In this document: positions 11,713 through 23,711 of the stretch, in pieces
Layout of the letters: each line of letters starts with the position of its first letter
Position numbering within the stretch: position 1 is the stretch's first letter
Assembly (NCBI GenBank): GCA_038087015.1
Contig: JASBNA010000070.1
Coordinates: forward strand, 151,735 to 215,734
DNA: 64,000 nucleotides
Direction of reading: 5' to 3'
Origin: Cerrena zonata
Lineage: Eukaryota > Basidiomycota > Agaricomycetes > Polyporales > Cerrenaceae
Made by a program: the position numbers and the translations under genes
Notes under the pieces: model-generated
What the model saw: only the letters and a program-made list of their open reading frames with translations
Told to the model about the DNA's origin: nothing
Database searches by the model: none

Positions 11713-13747
11713 TCAGGAAGCATTAGAACCAAATGTGGCCTCCGCACGTTCGATCCAAAATTCACCCTTCAAGGCTTTGACATCCCACTCAGCTAATAAC
11801 GTAGTCTCCTCACCAGCTGGGATATCAAGGATCCATTCGTACTTCCCTTCGGTTTCCCCTCCTTTGCCATTAGGGAGACTGCTCCATCGTATTTTGCGTT
11901 TGGACTTGCTACCATCTCGAACCTCGATCTCTTCATTTTCAGCTGCATCTGCAAGACCCTTTGGCTGTCGCAAGATGACCTTCCAGTCCTTGCTGTCGTC
12001 GCCTAGTGGTAAAGCATCCTTGAATATAAGTTGGTTGACCGGAGTAGAACGCTTGTTCTTGATGACCATGCGGGTTGTATAGGTAGTTACGGATGATTCG
12101 AATCCTCCGAATCTCCTCGCTTCCCCCGTGGTCGTCTTGGTTGTGCGCTCGTATGACACTCCGATTGAGGGATCTGCCCCGAGAGTACATTCGAAAGTTT
12201 CGTTGGCTTCAATGTCCTACATTAAACGACAACTCATATCAATGAAAGTTATTCTTGATTAGAACCTGACAACATACCGAAATAGATGCTGTGGAGACAT
12301 AACTATCATCGAGGAAGACTCTCACAATCCCAGCCAAGAGACGATAAGCGCTAGCATTCTTCACCTTGCACTGCAAATAAACATCTGCTTTCAGGCGAGG
12401 AACAGAAACACGTGTGATATCCGCCTCTACATCAAAGGAGGTTATAGAGACAACATGCTCCTCGCCATCACTGGGCACATTCACAGTACCCTGGACAGCA
12501 TATGTTTCGGATATCGAGTTTGTCCGTATAGTTGCAGTACTTTCCGTTAGAGCGACTGCAGTAGCTGGATTTGTTGCACCGATTGCTTGATTCGGTTGAC
12601 TCTGATTGGTAGTGGTTTGGCCGAATAACGACTGAGTCGGGGCCGGAGCCTCAGATTGAGGTTGGGGTTGAGTACTAGTACTACCGAATAATGATGTGCT
12701 GGGAGCGGCCGTAGGAGCACCAAACAAGCCACTGCCAACTGGAGGCACGAAGAGACCTCCACTCGTTGAGGTGCGGGTGAAAAGAGATCGCGGTGGCTGT
12801 TGCGGTACAGAAGTAGTGAAAAATGCATTTGACGAGATTTTGTAAGTAGGAAGTGTGGGAACGGTCATGTTGGTCAATGCAGAAGCGGAACTGAGAGTCA
12901 ACTCGGCATCTGACCAGTCTTCTCCAGTACTTTGGGTCACCTTCGCGCGATAGCTGATCTTAACAGACTTGGGATCGTCGAGAGATGCATGAAGATCATA
13001 GACCGGCTTCCATGTTGCGTCGTGAACAACTACACGTTAGAGAATCAGTACCGCATAAGGTATAGTGTCTGGATTACGCCACATACCATAACGAAGTCGT
13101 AAAGTGATCTTACAAGCCTGCTCTGCATGGAGTTGTATAGCCACTTTACTTTCAGCGATCCCTTTATTGACCTTCGCCTCTTTCTTGGCATTTTCCAACG
13201 CGCGATGTGCCTCCCCAATAGGCTTCTCAAACTCCAAAATCGTACTCAGGGTGCTCATCTGTTTCTCCCTAAACACCTCGAGGAACTTGAACATCTCCTC
13301 GACAGGGACATTTGTATGCTCCATGGACTTAGCATAGCTTCTGAGGATCTGGAGTTCTTCGACTAGAACACCTTGTTGAGCTACAAGGTGCTTACTGTTC
13401 CTTTCCAAAACTTGCTGGAGGATAACAGAATCGTTGGTATCCCCGTCTCCTGCAGAACCAATAGTTGTCACAATATCAGACAGACGAGCGGCCCCGCCCA
13501 TGCCTGACACTCTGACAGATTGTTTCTGCAAGGAGTTCGAAAGATGGGATACTACGATCGTATTCTCTCCGACCTATACATGGCACTGGTCAATATCGCC
13601 TCGCCAAGTTCTTTCAGAGGCAAAACTACTCACTTCGAGGTCCACCGAGAATGCCCTACTTACATCCGCCTTACCAGACTTGTATACGGTAACGCTCTTT
13701 ACAGGCTGCTTCCTCGCATCGATTTCCAGATGTTTAGTCGTTGTCAT
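11713..13747 (-). CDS. DUF4139 mucoidy-inhibitor-like protein with LFG repeats
   Basis: The gene starts at ATG 13747 (MTTTKHLEIDARKQPVKSVT). The N-terminal domain (SVTVYKSGKADVSRAFSVDLE...) and the C-terminal beta-rich domain (WKPVYDLHASLD...KISYRAKVTQSTGEDW...GVSYERTTKT...WILDIPAGEE) match the DUF4140/DUF4139 pair found in bacterial mucoidy inhibitor A and widespread in fungi; molecular function is unknown. A helical segment (EELQILRSYAKSMEH...EAHRALENAKKEAK) separates them. Introns at about 13563-13650, 13030-13089 and 12216-12278 keep the frame. A low-complexity insertion of about 90 residues inside the DUF4139 part contains GLF, SLFG and GLFG motifs like an FG nucleoporin. Expression is probably driven by a TATA box near 13842-13851. 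Confidence 0.83.
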
Positions 13748-13841
13748 ATCAATACGTTGGGGATTATAACAATAGTGAGAAGTGTAGGATGAGAGTACAA
13801 AGCAAAGTCAAGATGCGAGTGGCGTATAGTAGTGTCTCCGG

Positions 13842-13851
13842 TATTTATATA
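13842..13851 (-). promoter_or_regulatory. TATA box of the DUF4139 gene
   Basis: On the minus strand this reads TATATAAATA, about 95-105 bp upstream of the ATG at 13747. That would place the transcription start some 65-75 bp before the coding region. No experimental support is available from sequence alone. Confidence 0.55.
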
Positions 13852-14064
13852 TCGTTGTCTGATGCCATCGAGTCAAGGTGCCAATTAAGGCGATGATATC
13901 GAAGCCATCTGTCCTTGTACTTGTCATGTGCAATTGGAGGCGGTGCAACCTGTCAAGCACGTTGAGATCAGAGATGTCAGCTGGTTACTCCGCGATATAT
14001 CGAATAAGGAATCTATATGTTAGCAAATAATACATGGGTTTTACACTGGTTGTTTCCAGTCGGT

Positions 14065-15510
14065 CTATAACTTTGCGATGGGTCCTACCAATTGCATCTT
14101 TTGCTCCTGACGATTGTCGGCCACCTTCTGCATTTCCCCTCTCGCCCACTCTACCATCGTCATCGCCAGTGCATACACTTCTTCGCGCGAGTTTCCCGCA
14201 TGCAAACAAACTCTCACTCGATCTTTACCCTTCGGGACGGTTGGCCACGTAATTGGACGGGCGTTCATACCCTTGGAGCGTAAGAACGCTGATAAAGGTC
14301 TTGGGCGCGACGTGAAGACTGGGATGATGGGTGTTGGCAAATGGGAGAGTGATGGCGACAGGGTGGGCGAATCCGGTGGGGGCGTGGTAAGATGGGAGGG
14401 GAGACTGAGAAGGTTGTTTGGAATCGAATACGTGTGGAGGTGCGTATGTAGGGTGGTGCTGAAAAGAGTGGAAAGATCTAGTAGACCGGCCGCAAGCTAC
14501 ACCATATGAAATTAATAAGATGGATATAAGTAGGTGCTAAGCCCAAAAGTTGACATACCTTTTTGGCAGTACCGTCTTCGAGTAAATCGAAAGAGCAGTC
14601 AACAGAAACGATATTAGCGTAGCTGAGTGAAGTTGTGTAAATGAGGGATCTAGCATAATTCAAGAGATAGTCCCTAATGAGCTCGGTTGTAAGAATTACA
14701 GCTGACAATGACCGGTTCAGCATCTTGACAGGATCAATTTCAACAGGGCTTACCTCCAGATCCGGCAAGAGCTTTCCCAAATGTGTGCAAACGAGCAAGC
14801 ACTCTTCGTTCTAACCCCAGCAAAGCAACGATCCCCTTCCCTTGGGGACCATAAACACCGGTTGCATGTGCTTCATCGACGACAAGATATCCATTTCCTT
14901 TCGGGAAAAGCGTCTCCAGCATCTCGACCATTTGCACTAGAGGTGCAACAGTGCCATCCATGCTATATAGACTCTCTACAGCCAAAAAAAGACTTTGTTC
15001 GCCTGAGAGTAGTCCTGGACGTTCTCTGAGTAACTGTAAGAGCAACTCTCCGAATGCATTGAGGGAATTGTGTGCGAAAGGGAAAGTAGAATCTCTTGCT
15101 CGAGAAGCACGGAAGCCATCGTGAACGGATGCGTGGATGTACTCGTCGTATACGATGACGTCCCCAGATTGGGGGACACAAGAGAAGAATCCAACATTGG
15201 CATCGAAACCAGAGTTGAATAGGAGTGCTTTTGGTGAACCAAAGAATGTCGCTAGACGTGCTTCAAGAGCGTGATGTCCTTCGCCATTTACGAGCAGTCT
15301 ACTTCCTCCAGACCCAAGTACGCTGGGTGCAGTCTGCAACTTCTGCAAGAACCGTGAACGAAGATCCTGGGAGGTTGCCAATGACAGATAGTCGTTCGTA
15401 TGGAAGTCGACAAGATCTTCATCGCTTTTCGGGTCCGAAAGTCTTCGTCGAATTTGTCTTTCTTCTCGAGACTTTAATGCGGCCGCCAACTTGACATCGA
15501 GGGTAGGCAT
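14065..15510 (-). CDS. bioF: 8-amino-7-oxononanoate (KAPA) synthase, peroxisomal type
   Basis: This PLP enzyme condenses pimeloyl-CoA (or pimeloyl-ACP) with alanine in the first dedicated step of biotin synthesis. It belongs to the alpha-oxoamine synthase family. Visible signatures include DFHTNDYLSLA (residues ~35-45), GSGGSRLLVNGE (~67-78), NSGFDANVGFFS, DEYIHASVHDG, ESLYSMDGTVAPL, the cofactor-pocket VDEAHATGVYGPQG (~211-224) and the Schiff-base lysine in HTFGKALAGSGG (K246). Two introns follow GSGG and EDGTAKK; after them come LAAGLLDLSTLF, PIIPVF and RITVC-like segments of the C-terminal domain. The last residues are AKL, a type 1 peroxisomal targeting signal, in line with peroxisomal KAPA synthase in other fungi. 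ATG 15510 fits the family; an in-frame ATG at 15681 would add 57 residues. Confidence 0.9.
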
Positions 15511-15681
15511 AGCTGGTGGTGGGTGACTGGACCTTTGTGGTTTAGGGAGAGGGGGAAGTCCGGCATCTTCATCGTACTTTACCTCAAATCCGACTCCCCA
15601 AAAAACCGTTGAGTGGTAAGAGGCTTGGAAATGTATTTCGGGCTTAGATCGGTCGCTAACAGCCTCGCTAACCTGCCCCAA

Positions 15682-16040
15682 GTCCGATTCTCCTTTCGCA
15701 CTCCAGTGGAATTGCGCCGATCGTACTTGCCATTATTATCGTCCTTACATAAATGCGTTGGGGAGTTTCAGCAAACAGTGATGCTGCCATTATCTCGACA
15801 GTATTTATCAAGTTGTAATTCTACTTAGTAGTAATTCTTAGCTTTATTTAGGTCCATAATAGACGTGTTCCTTATTTGTGTAGCAACAAAATAGAGGTAA
15901 TTATAGACAGACGCCCGATATCAATACTCTTTCCACCGGTTTCCATGCTCTGATCACTTCAAGTGCATCATCGTCACCACCACTAACCGGAACCTTCAAC
16001 CTCAACCTTCTTTGCATTCCTCACATAAAGCTCAATAAAC
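15682..16040. other. Divergent promoter region, KAPA synthase and small membrane protein
   Basis: About 360-530 bp lie between the two divergent starts. The region is AT-rich around 15800-15900. I see no clear TATA box or repeat in it. Confidence 0.45.
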
Positions 16041-16421
16041 ATGTCTTCAGAGAAGGCCGATAAAACGACTCGTCCGGAACCCACCAGTGACATAAACGTC
16101 CTACACCAGAGGCTGCGGGAAGACCCACGCTTCAACCCACCCACTCCTTCAGTCTGGAAACGCATTTCACTCATCATCATCGTCCTTGTTCTCTTCTGGG
16201 TTGCCTATTCTATCAAACTTCAAAAGCCCGAACCTAAGGCTCCAGTGGTTCATGCTAACAGGTAACATAGCAGTCATGTACCAAGGGATCGGGACCATTG
16301 AACATTTCTTGTTAGGTACTCCAAGGACTATAAGTTCAGACCAGCTGCTAGTCCTATTATCACGGAGAGGCTGAAAGACGGCAGGACCAGGGTGCGAGGT
16401 GCTCAGCCCACCTTCCGTTAA
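16041..16421 (+). CDS. Small single-pass membrane protein
   Basis: Two exons encode about 110 residues: 16041-16261 and 16316-16421, with a 54-nt intron (GTAACA to TTGTTAG) that keeps the frame. After a polar N-terminus (MSSEKADKTTRPEPTSDINV) there is one hydrophobic helix (ISLIIIVLVLFWVAYSI, about residues 42-58) followed by a basic tail (YSKDYKFRPAASPIITERL ... GAQPTFR). It has no cleavable signal peptide, so a tail-facing or inner-membrane anchor is likely. I do not recognise a named family; conserved small basidiomycete proteins of this layout exist. Confidence 0.72.
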
Positions 16422-16736
16422 GAGCGATGTATGTCATCGACAGTATTCTCTCCAGTTGTACTAAACTAATCTCATTGCGGTCTTGAACTAACAGGTGTTC
16501 AGATATTTTTATACGGATTTGCTATTTTCTATGGACTATTTCGGACGATCTCTTCTATTAATCATTCATTCGTTTGTACTTCACATCTGGTGATGTTTCA
16601 ACATGTTGCTGTTGCTTTCAAATTCCGAACCCAGCTGCCTCGCACTCGATACCCATAGGGCTTTTGGCTCTAGTCAAGAGTTGAAATGTTATTACAGCAC
16701 ATCCTATTGATACACTTGAAAGCAGGTTCTCAAATA

Positions 16737-19700
16737 CTACAAAGAAAGCCAACGACGGTACAGACTCTGGGCTAAAGGAGTAGCCCCGGTCGTCACGTAA
16801 ATTAAAGATAAGTTATAAGCCGCCTCACGAGCCACCCCAGAATCCGCCTACAAGTGTTTTCCAGTCAATAATCTGGTATACACACTGAGAGATTCGTCAG
16901 TAGTTTTACGCACCTCGCTATTTGTCTTTAGCCTCTCCTCCACGATCTCCAGTGTCCGTTCGTAGTGTCGAATGGCCAGGGAATAAAGACCTGGCTAACT
17001 GTCAATTTATATGCATACAGGAATTGCGTATGTACATACCCAGCTGGTGGAAAGCTCGACCAAAGTTGTATTCAACCTCATCCATCATACCATCGTCCTC
17101 ACCTCGCAATGCTTTATATTGGGTAAGGAAGCCCATGCTCTGAGTAATGAGGTGATGTCTATTATCCGCCTGACGTTGCATAGCTCTTCCGATAGATGCA
17201 ATAGCTAGACAAAGACAGACAAGTGGATCTTCCGGACAATAGTCATATGCATGCAAGAGGTAGACTGAACCACCAAAAAGAATTAGTATCTGTTATCCAT
17301 CCATCATCGACAACTCAGTACGCACATATGGCACTTTGGTAGCTCCTCGCAGCAAGACAAATCTGCCCATAAATTGCAACGAGAACCGGATTATCCTTCG
17401 TCGGCAATTTAATCCGTGCAGAAGGCAGTGTCGTCGACGCCCCCGTTACTAACTCCGGAGCAGCAGTAACCTCGGCGTCGTCCTCGTCCTCATCATCCTT
17501 AGATGACGCGTTGGCTGTAGCATATCTCTTTGAGACTGGGTTCCAACGCAATGACCCAGGGTTCTTCAATGCCGTTGCATGACTTCGCAGTTCACGCAAC
17601 ATATGTTTAGAAAGAGTGGAATAGAGGAATCCGTCAGTAGCTCGAAGTCCACTTCCCAAGGAGGCGAGCATGATTCGGAAAGGCTCGTTGTTATATTGGT
17701 GAGTGTTGACTAGTTGTCGCGAGTATTTGATGATTTCTTCTGGTCTGTCGGCGATAACGGCACAGGCTAGATATCAATAAGGGATCGTGTCAGAGGGGTT
17801 AGCCTGTGGGAGAGGGAATTGCTTACTGATAATTGACAGTCGGATGGTGTCTTGGATATTGGGCTTCTGGAAAGGATTTGAATAGGAAACATGCTTCAAG
17901 ATCTCGAATCCCATATCGAAATCCCCTCGTTTCGTAAGCACAAAGGCATACTATTTGGTGTCAGAGGAAAGTAGTACATAGTCAGTATGATTGAAATGGA
18001 ACTTCATACATATACCACCCACCTGCATGAATAGTCTGAGCCAATCCTCAAACTTTACCGTTCGGAAAGAGTCGACGTCACCTGAACTTGAACTGGAACC
18101 CTCGGTTCTACGACCTGCAAGCAAAAGTCAGACCTGAATGTCAGAGAAACGTATCGATTACCCGCCTAGTTCAAGCTGAAGACGAGAAGCCATATCATTC
18201 TCGGTAGCTTCATCGGTTTTCTTCCTCTTCGACCGTGGAAACATGCCCCTGAATCCAGGATGCTTCACTTCCCATTAGTTGCGTCCACTAGAAATGTCAC
18301 AACGAAAGTGAGGAACTTTACCTTAGAAGTTAAGAACAAATTCCTCGTCTCTCGATATATCTCGACCAATTTCTCCGCTTCCACTAACCACTCTCTGACC
18401 GCATCCTCCTCATTCTGAAGCATCTTACTCCACAATTCCTTCAAACGATGATAACCCTGTTTCACTTCCTGTTCTTTCTGTGTCTCTAGTTCGCGAAGCT
18501 GTTGGGCATTCAATTTCTGGGCCTTTTGTATTCCGACTTTCCGCTTTCCGGCCTTTTCTTCAAATAGAGAAGTACTCGCTGGATCTGCTTGAGGCGCCCC
18601 ATCTTTGTCTTGTCGCTGTCCAGGTTTTCGTCTTCGTGCATCAATAACTATCAAATGTTCAGCATCGTAATAGGTTTGTCCCGAAAGCACTTAGTTTACC
18701 TTGCATTACAAGGTCTAATGCTTTCCGTGGTTCACCTAAGATTTCGTAAACTTCCGCTAGCTTCATCTTGGCTTCGTTGTGTGTAGAGTCCGCGGAAATT
18801 ACTACATCCGTCCCTCATTAGCCCATTCATAGGTGCGAGCGCAAAGGAAATTACCATGTTCATAAACCTCTGCGGATTCTTTGAGGTCCCCTACCATTCG
18901 TCGACATGCTGCAGCCTGCATGAGTACGTAAAGGCTACTGGTCTACAAGTCGCTTTTCAGAACGTTCAATAATGGCAGAAGAACGCTGTAAATACCTCTG
19001 TATCACCACCAAGGATCTCGTAGATCTGTCCAGCTTCAGCGTACATTTCGTTGTCGAAGTATGCATCTCCTATTTCAGCGAATAACGGTGCGTATTCGTG
19101 GACATTTTGGGATAGGATTATTTTTGCATGATTCTGCATGGCGATGTTATAGGGAAGAAGATTTCAAGGATGAGATATAATGACTAACCTTGCCCTCTGT
19201 GATATCCCCCCTTTTAATCCTCGCAATTGCCAGTCTATGCCGAGCATTCACATCCAAAGGATACATCCCAGCCGCAACTTGACCTTCGGACATACTTCTC
19301 TCAACCTTCATATCTGCGACGTCGAACTCCCTATCATCTTCAACTTTATCCCAGAGCACTTGTGACCCTCGGCCTTGTAGCCATCTGCAGCCTTGTTTGA
19401 TAGTGGCAATCGCCTTTCCGTGTTCACCAAGGGTATTGTATAGATCGCCAAGGACAAGAATTTCCATAAGCCCGAAACCACCGCCCGGAACTTCCTCACC
19501 AGTCTCATTAACAGCGGAGCCTGTGGTAAAGTTCTTTTGGTAGTGTTCGAAGGCTGCTTGGTATAGAGTGGAGCAGAGCTCGAGCTCGTTGCTTTCTATG
19601 AGAATCGGTCGGAGCTCGTCCAGAACGGTCAAGTCGTGGGGGAGATGTTTGAGGATGGCTAATAATGAATGGCGTGCCTAACGACGCGGTTTCAGTACGA

Positions 19701-20680
19701 TGGTCAAACAGGCCTTTTACGAGCACGTACCGTTCGGAGTTCACCAATCTCTTTGGCTAGAGCCGCACGGTCCCATAGAGCGTTGGTGTTAGTCGGGTCC
19801 AAGTTGTATAATTTTCTATAACAATATAATGCTTGTTGGTTATGACCCAATCGTCTACATAAGTAAAACATAGTTTCAATAACATCGCGGAGCATAAGTG
19901 TAAACAATGTTCTGACCTTGACTCCAAGGCGAGTTGGTCCCATTCGTCAGCGTCCTGATTCAAATGGGCAGCCATGATTCGAAGTTGCAAGGCCCTCTCA
20001 GGTTCGTCGAGATTTCCTTTGTCATAACATCGTGCCAATACAGTCCAAGCAGATGCGTCGCGGGGTTCTATACGAATGACTTCTTGCATGATACGGATCG
20101 TTTCCGGTACGTCATTGTCGATAAATGCTTGATGCCCCTCTCCAATGAGTGCTTTCACTTGCTGGGAAAGAACAGGCCCTGTACGGCGCTATGTACAACA
20201 ATACACTATTCTGGAGTCTGGTCTCCAAACGTACGGTCTCACTTACCTTTCCTTTCGTTCTGCCTCGACGTTTACCGACACCAGAGGCTTGTCGGAGGTC
20301 ATCGCGAAATTCGGCTTCTCGCTCGTTGAAATCCCAAGCTTTGGTGAGAATTCCTGTGGATGATCCATCCGAATGACGGATTTGCTGTACTAGATTACTA
20401 TGCGACAAAGCCAAAATCCTACGTCGGCCTTTACTCAGTTTCATAAGTTTATCATACGTACTTAAAGTCTGCGTCCTCATGAGTGTTGGTTTGAGGCGTC
20501 CTTTCGAGATCATCTTCGTCACTTGTCTCTTCTGCACTACTTTGATCATCCTCTTCAACAAACTCATCTACATTTGTCAATTGCTGGGCCTGTATCTGAT
20601 CCCACTGCGTTCAACGCACCTTCATAGTCGTCATAAGCCTGAGCACTGTCAGGGTCCCGTGTGTTGAGAAAGTAACGCAT
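16737..20680 (-). CDS. TFIIIC TPR subunit (Tfc4/Sfc4/GTF3C3 homolog)
   Basis: This is the TPR-containing subunit of TFIIIC, which recruits TFIIIB to tRNA and 5S genes for RNA polymerase III. About 1,050-1,080 residues are spread over many short exons. The acidic N-terminus (MRYFLNTRDPDSAQAYDDYE then EFVEEDDQ) is joined by a 52-nt intron (GTGCGT to ATGTAG). The first TPR array is clear: LIGEGHQAFIDNDVPETIRI, EPRDASAWTVLARCYD, RLGHNQQALYCYRKLYNLDP, ALWDRAALAKEIGE. A basic linker (KAGKRKVGIQKAQKLNAQQL) precedes the second array (HPGFRGMFPRSKRKK..., YAFVLTKRGDFDMGFEILK...). The end, ADSGVAREAAYNLSLIYV to RRWLSL, is the family's hallmark C-terminus. All junctions I checked keep the frame. Confidence 0.93.
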
Positions 20681-20791
20681 TACAAACTCGATTCTCCGGT
20701 ATATAGGGTTGTATTCTTTGCTCCAATTCAATTTTGATACAAAGTTAGTGGTCGACCTAAAGTGATTAGTGAAGTCTGATTCAACTTCAAT

Positions 20792-22609
20792 ATGAAGTTC
20801 AACAGAATTAACGGTTCCGGAAGGGCCGGGCGTCAAAAGAACTTGAACTTGCCAGTGAACGTTGAACTAGTACTACCGTATAAACCCTTCCTACATAAAA
20901 TTGAAGCAAGCGAGCTGAACGTTTCAACACTGCGACTGCGAGCGCACTACGACTCACGTTCGAACTATCAAACAGTCAAAGGATTCCCAAGAGATACAAC
21001 CATCGGGTCCCTTCAATCCTTAAGATTCGTCGGTGAGCAGGACTTCAAGTTTCGCCTCAGTAACTTCCATTCAAGTGTTTTAACCGTATTTGCAGATATA
21101 GTCCCGGATGAAAAAAAAGATGGAATCCTTGATAGAATCCGAAAACGTATTGAAGAAATTGCCGAGATAAAGCATGTTCTTGCTCAAGATTCCTCAACGG
21201 TTGTCTACCAATCCCTCGACTACCCCCAGAAGTGCTCTTGTACATCTTTGCATCTACAGCAAGATATATTACACGGATCGCAAGAGTGACGAACATTAGT
21301 CATGGAATGCCTGGTCCTTTGGAGGAAAATAGACGTATTCTGGTCATCAAGTCTCATAAATATGGCCATCTCGCTCTAAAGAAATCATGTTGACGATTAT
21401 TGCCGACATCGCATACGCGGATCACCTGGTCCATGGAAACAACTTTCAAGCATCTTTTTGGACGTGACTGTCCTCAAATAGCTCAACTTTTCATCTCATC
21501 ATCTTATCCAGACGATGTAAGAAGGCTATACCCCCTTTCCCACCATCCTTTCTTTCATTGTGGTCCCTCGTTCTCGCATCTCCCGGCGATGTTGGAGACT
21601 CTCCCTGCAAACTACCCGCCTTCCTATCCAATTCACGATCACTTCAACATCTTGAGCTCTCAGGCTGCTGGAATTGAAAACTCCTCTATCAATTTTCCGT
21701 CGTAATCTGCACACGTTGGACTTGCGGTTGCGCGAGGTTACCGTCGGCTTCTCGTTGGACGATGCTTTGCAAGCTCTCAACATGTCAAAATTGAAACACC
21801 TCACACTAGCGCATATTCGTTGGAAAGACACAGAAGAACCTTCCACACAAGCCTTGGTTCCTTATCTGGACTGTCTGACGGTGGAGGAAAAGACTACTCA
21901 TGGACTTATATTACTCCTCCAGCACCTAACCGTTCCCTTGCTTACAAAGATCCGAATACATATCGTCAATGGTTCTGTGGATGGACGGCTGGCTCCTCTG
22001 CACTCCAGCATTGCGGGCAGAATCCAAGACAGTCGAGTTTTCCCTCCAATTCCCTCCCTTGGCATTGAGGGCAATACACTTTCCGCCGACACGGGAGACC
22101 ATTTCGCAGATAGTGATTACCTGAGCCCCTTGGCCTCCGTATTTGTTGACGTCTCCTTTTGGCCTTCTCCACACGGACCGGGGTTGGAAGATCTAAACAT
22201 CCTGTCAACCCGTCTAGACCTTTCCAAACTCCAGAATCTACATCTTGCTTCTAAATTCCCTTGCCCTTTTATTCAGTATTTTTCCTGTCTTCCGTTAATC
22301 ACTATTTTGCGTATCGTGCCGGATGCAATCGAAACTCTCCCTTCCCTCTTGAAACCAACGGAAACCGAAGATCCATTCCCATTACTATCCAGATCAGTTC
22401 TGCGACCCAAAGGTGACCTACCAGAGGAACTACTCAATAATATCACCACCACATTTCAACTTCGTGCTCTCTCTAGAGAGCCATTTGAGATCTGTTTTCC
22501 TCCTACTGGCACATGGTCCGACTGGATGCCAGTGTACCGCGCAATCAAGGAAGGAGTCGTTGCCTTCTTACAAAGCTACTTGTCAGATTTCTCAGGAAGC
22601 CGATGGTGA
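20792..22609 (+). pseudogene. F-box/LRR-like protein gene with disrupted frames
   Basis: The region shows pieces of an Agaricomycete F-box protein in different frames. A helical N-terminus (PDEKKDGILDRIRKRIEEIA) reads in one frame up to about 21200. The F-box core RLPPEVLLYIF starts at 21217 in another frame, with no room for an intron between them. It stops at about 21395 (ALKKSC). A fragment around 21395-21460 and LQHLELSGC near 21640 follow in other frames. The last part, 21674-22609, is open for 311 residues and has leucine-rich spacing (NLHTLDLRL, LKHLTLAHIRW, LQNLHLASKF, LEDLNILSTRLDL). Several frame changes suggest a decaying gene, although unresolved introns could explain some. If active it would choose substrates for an SCF ubiquitin ligase. 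Confidence 0.55.
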
Positions 22610-22987
22610 TAGCACATATGAATTGTGGATCCACGCCTATGATGAGTCATGTTCAGACGAGCGACCAGCAGTTCCCTTATCGGAGTATAGGGAGCCTAGA
22701 CAGTCACAGCGGTCCAATGGTTCATTGTCAGAATCATTCACACACAGGCTTTGACTAGCGCAAGCGTCGTCTTAGATGGCAGACCATGATCATTATGAAG
22801 ATTTTGTTGTTACATCTATGGAGTAGCTAGCACGCTGTTTCCAGATAATAGAACAAAAAGTTATGAGCTCATAATTCAGGATACAATAATTTTACGAACA
22901 GTTACCTATTTGAGTACGGCTGGATGGCTGCCTTGAATCATTCTGGATACACAATACAAGAAACTAAATCATATCGCACCCGGATAA
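22610..22987. other. Convergent intergenic region
   Basis: This stretch contains the presumptive 3' regions of the F-box-like gene and POP5. A short open frame at 22610-22754 overlaps the end of the F-box-like gene in another frame and is not supported. Confidence 0.45.
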
Positions 22988-23711
22988 TCAATCCTGTAGT
23001 GCCTCAAGTTCTCGTTGGTCGCTTTCCAAAAATGTCTCGTAAGAATCCTGGTATGCCGCTTCAAAAACGAGTCAGTTGAGAGACTAGAATATCTTTGGGG
23101 GACTTGAATGTATAACACACCTGGTCTCCCTGCTCTAGCACGATATCGTGCGACGACTTCTCGATTATGATGAATTGCCGCAAGTTGAGCTTGTTTTATA
23201 GTGCCTATGATCAGATAACGAAGTCAGTGCTTGACATTTCTCATGCAAGGTAGTTGACGTACCCGAAACGTGAATGACATTCGGGAGGTATCTCCGACCT
23301 TCAATAGACGAGAGTAGTGTGATTCCTGCCCAAGCGATTTGGTGTTGATCTCGCGCAACACGGACTATACATACGTTTGTTGTTGGCGAATAGTACTTGA
23401 CTACCAGTCGTATGAGTTAGAGACTCGGAATAGGTTTGCTACTACGAGATATGTGACTTACTCGTCAGCGATGATCCGACTGCACCCCAGCCAGTATCCC
23501 CAAAGTTGTTGATGATACTCTGCTTAAGTGCGGACCATATTTGTTTGCTGTTCAATTCGTTTGTTCCAGCTGAAGGTATGAAGTCTGTGATATTCGTTAT
23601 GGGTGAACATGGAAGGAACTCCACAAGAATCCAGCGGTTCTGTCAAAAGATCGACGTTGGGACTCCACTCTCCAAGGAATATGATATAAAACGCACCTTG
23701 AATCTAACCAT
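22988..23711 (-). CDS. POP5: Ribonuclease P/MRP protein subunit Pop5
   Basis: Pop5 is a core protein of RNase P (tRNA 5' maturation) and RNase MRP (rRNA processing), acting in the nucleus and nucleolus. The first exon has only five codons (MVRFK, 23697-23711); the intron GTGCGT to GACAG joins it to NRWILVEFLPCSPITN at 23639. Later exons give KQIWSALKQSIINNFGDTGW, then VKYYSPTTNVCIVRVARDQH, then ITLLSSIEGRRYLPNVIHVS, then TIKQAQLAAIHNREVVARYR, and an acidic tail ending ESDQRELEALQD. The order MVRFK-R-W, IRVARD and GT-K in this context is diagnostic. Length is about 170 residues, normal for the family. A 28-bp repeated element lies about 105 bp upstream. Confidence 0.92.

Noticed and set aside
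20564..20640. Apparent frameshift at the N-terminus of the TFIIIC subunit
   Set aside because: A normal 52-nt intron (GTGCGT donor, TTGAC branch-like site, ATGTAG acceptor) joins DDYE to DEFVEEDD in frame.
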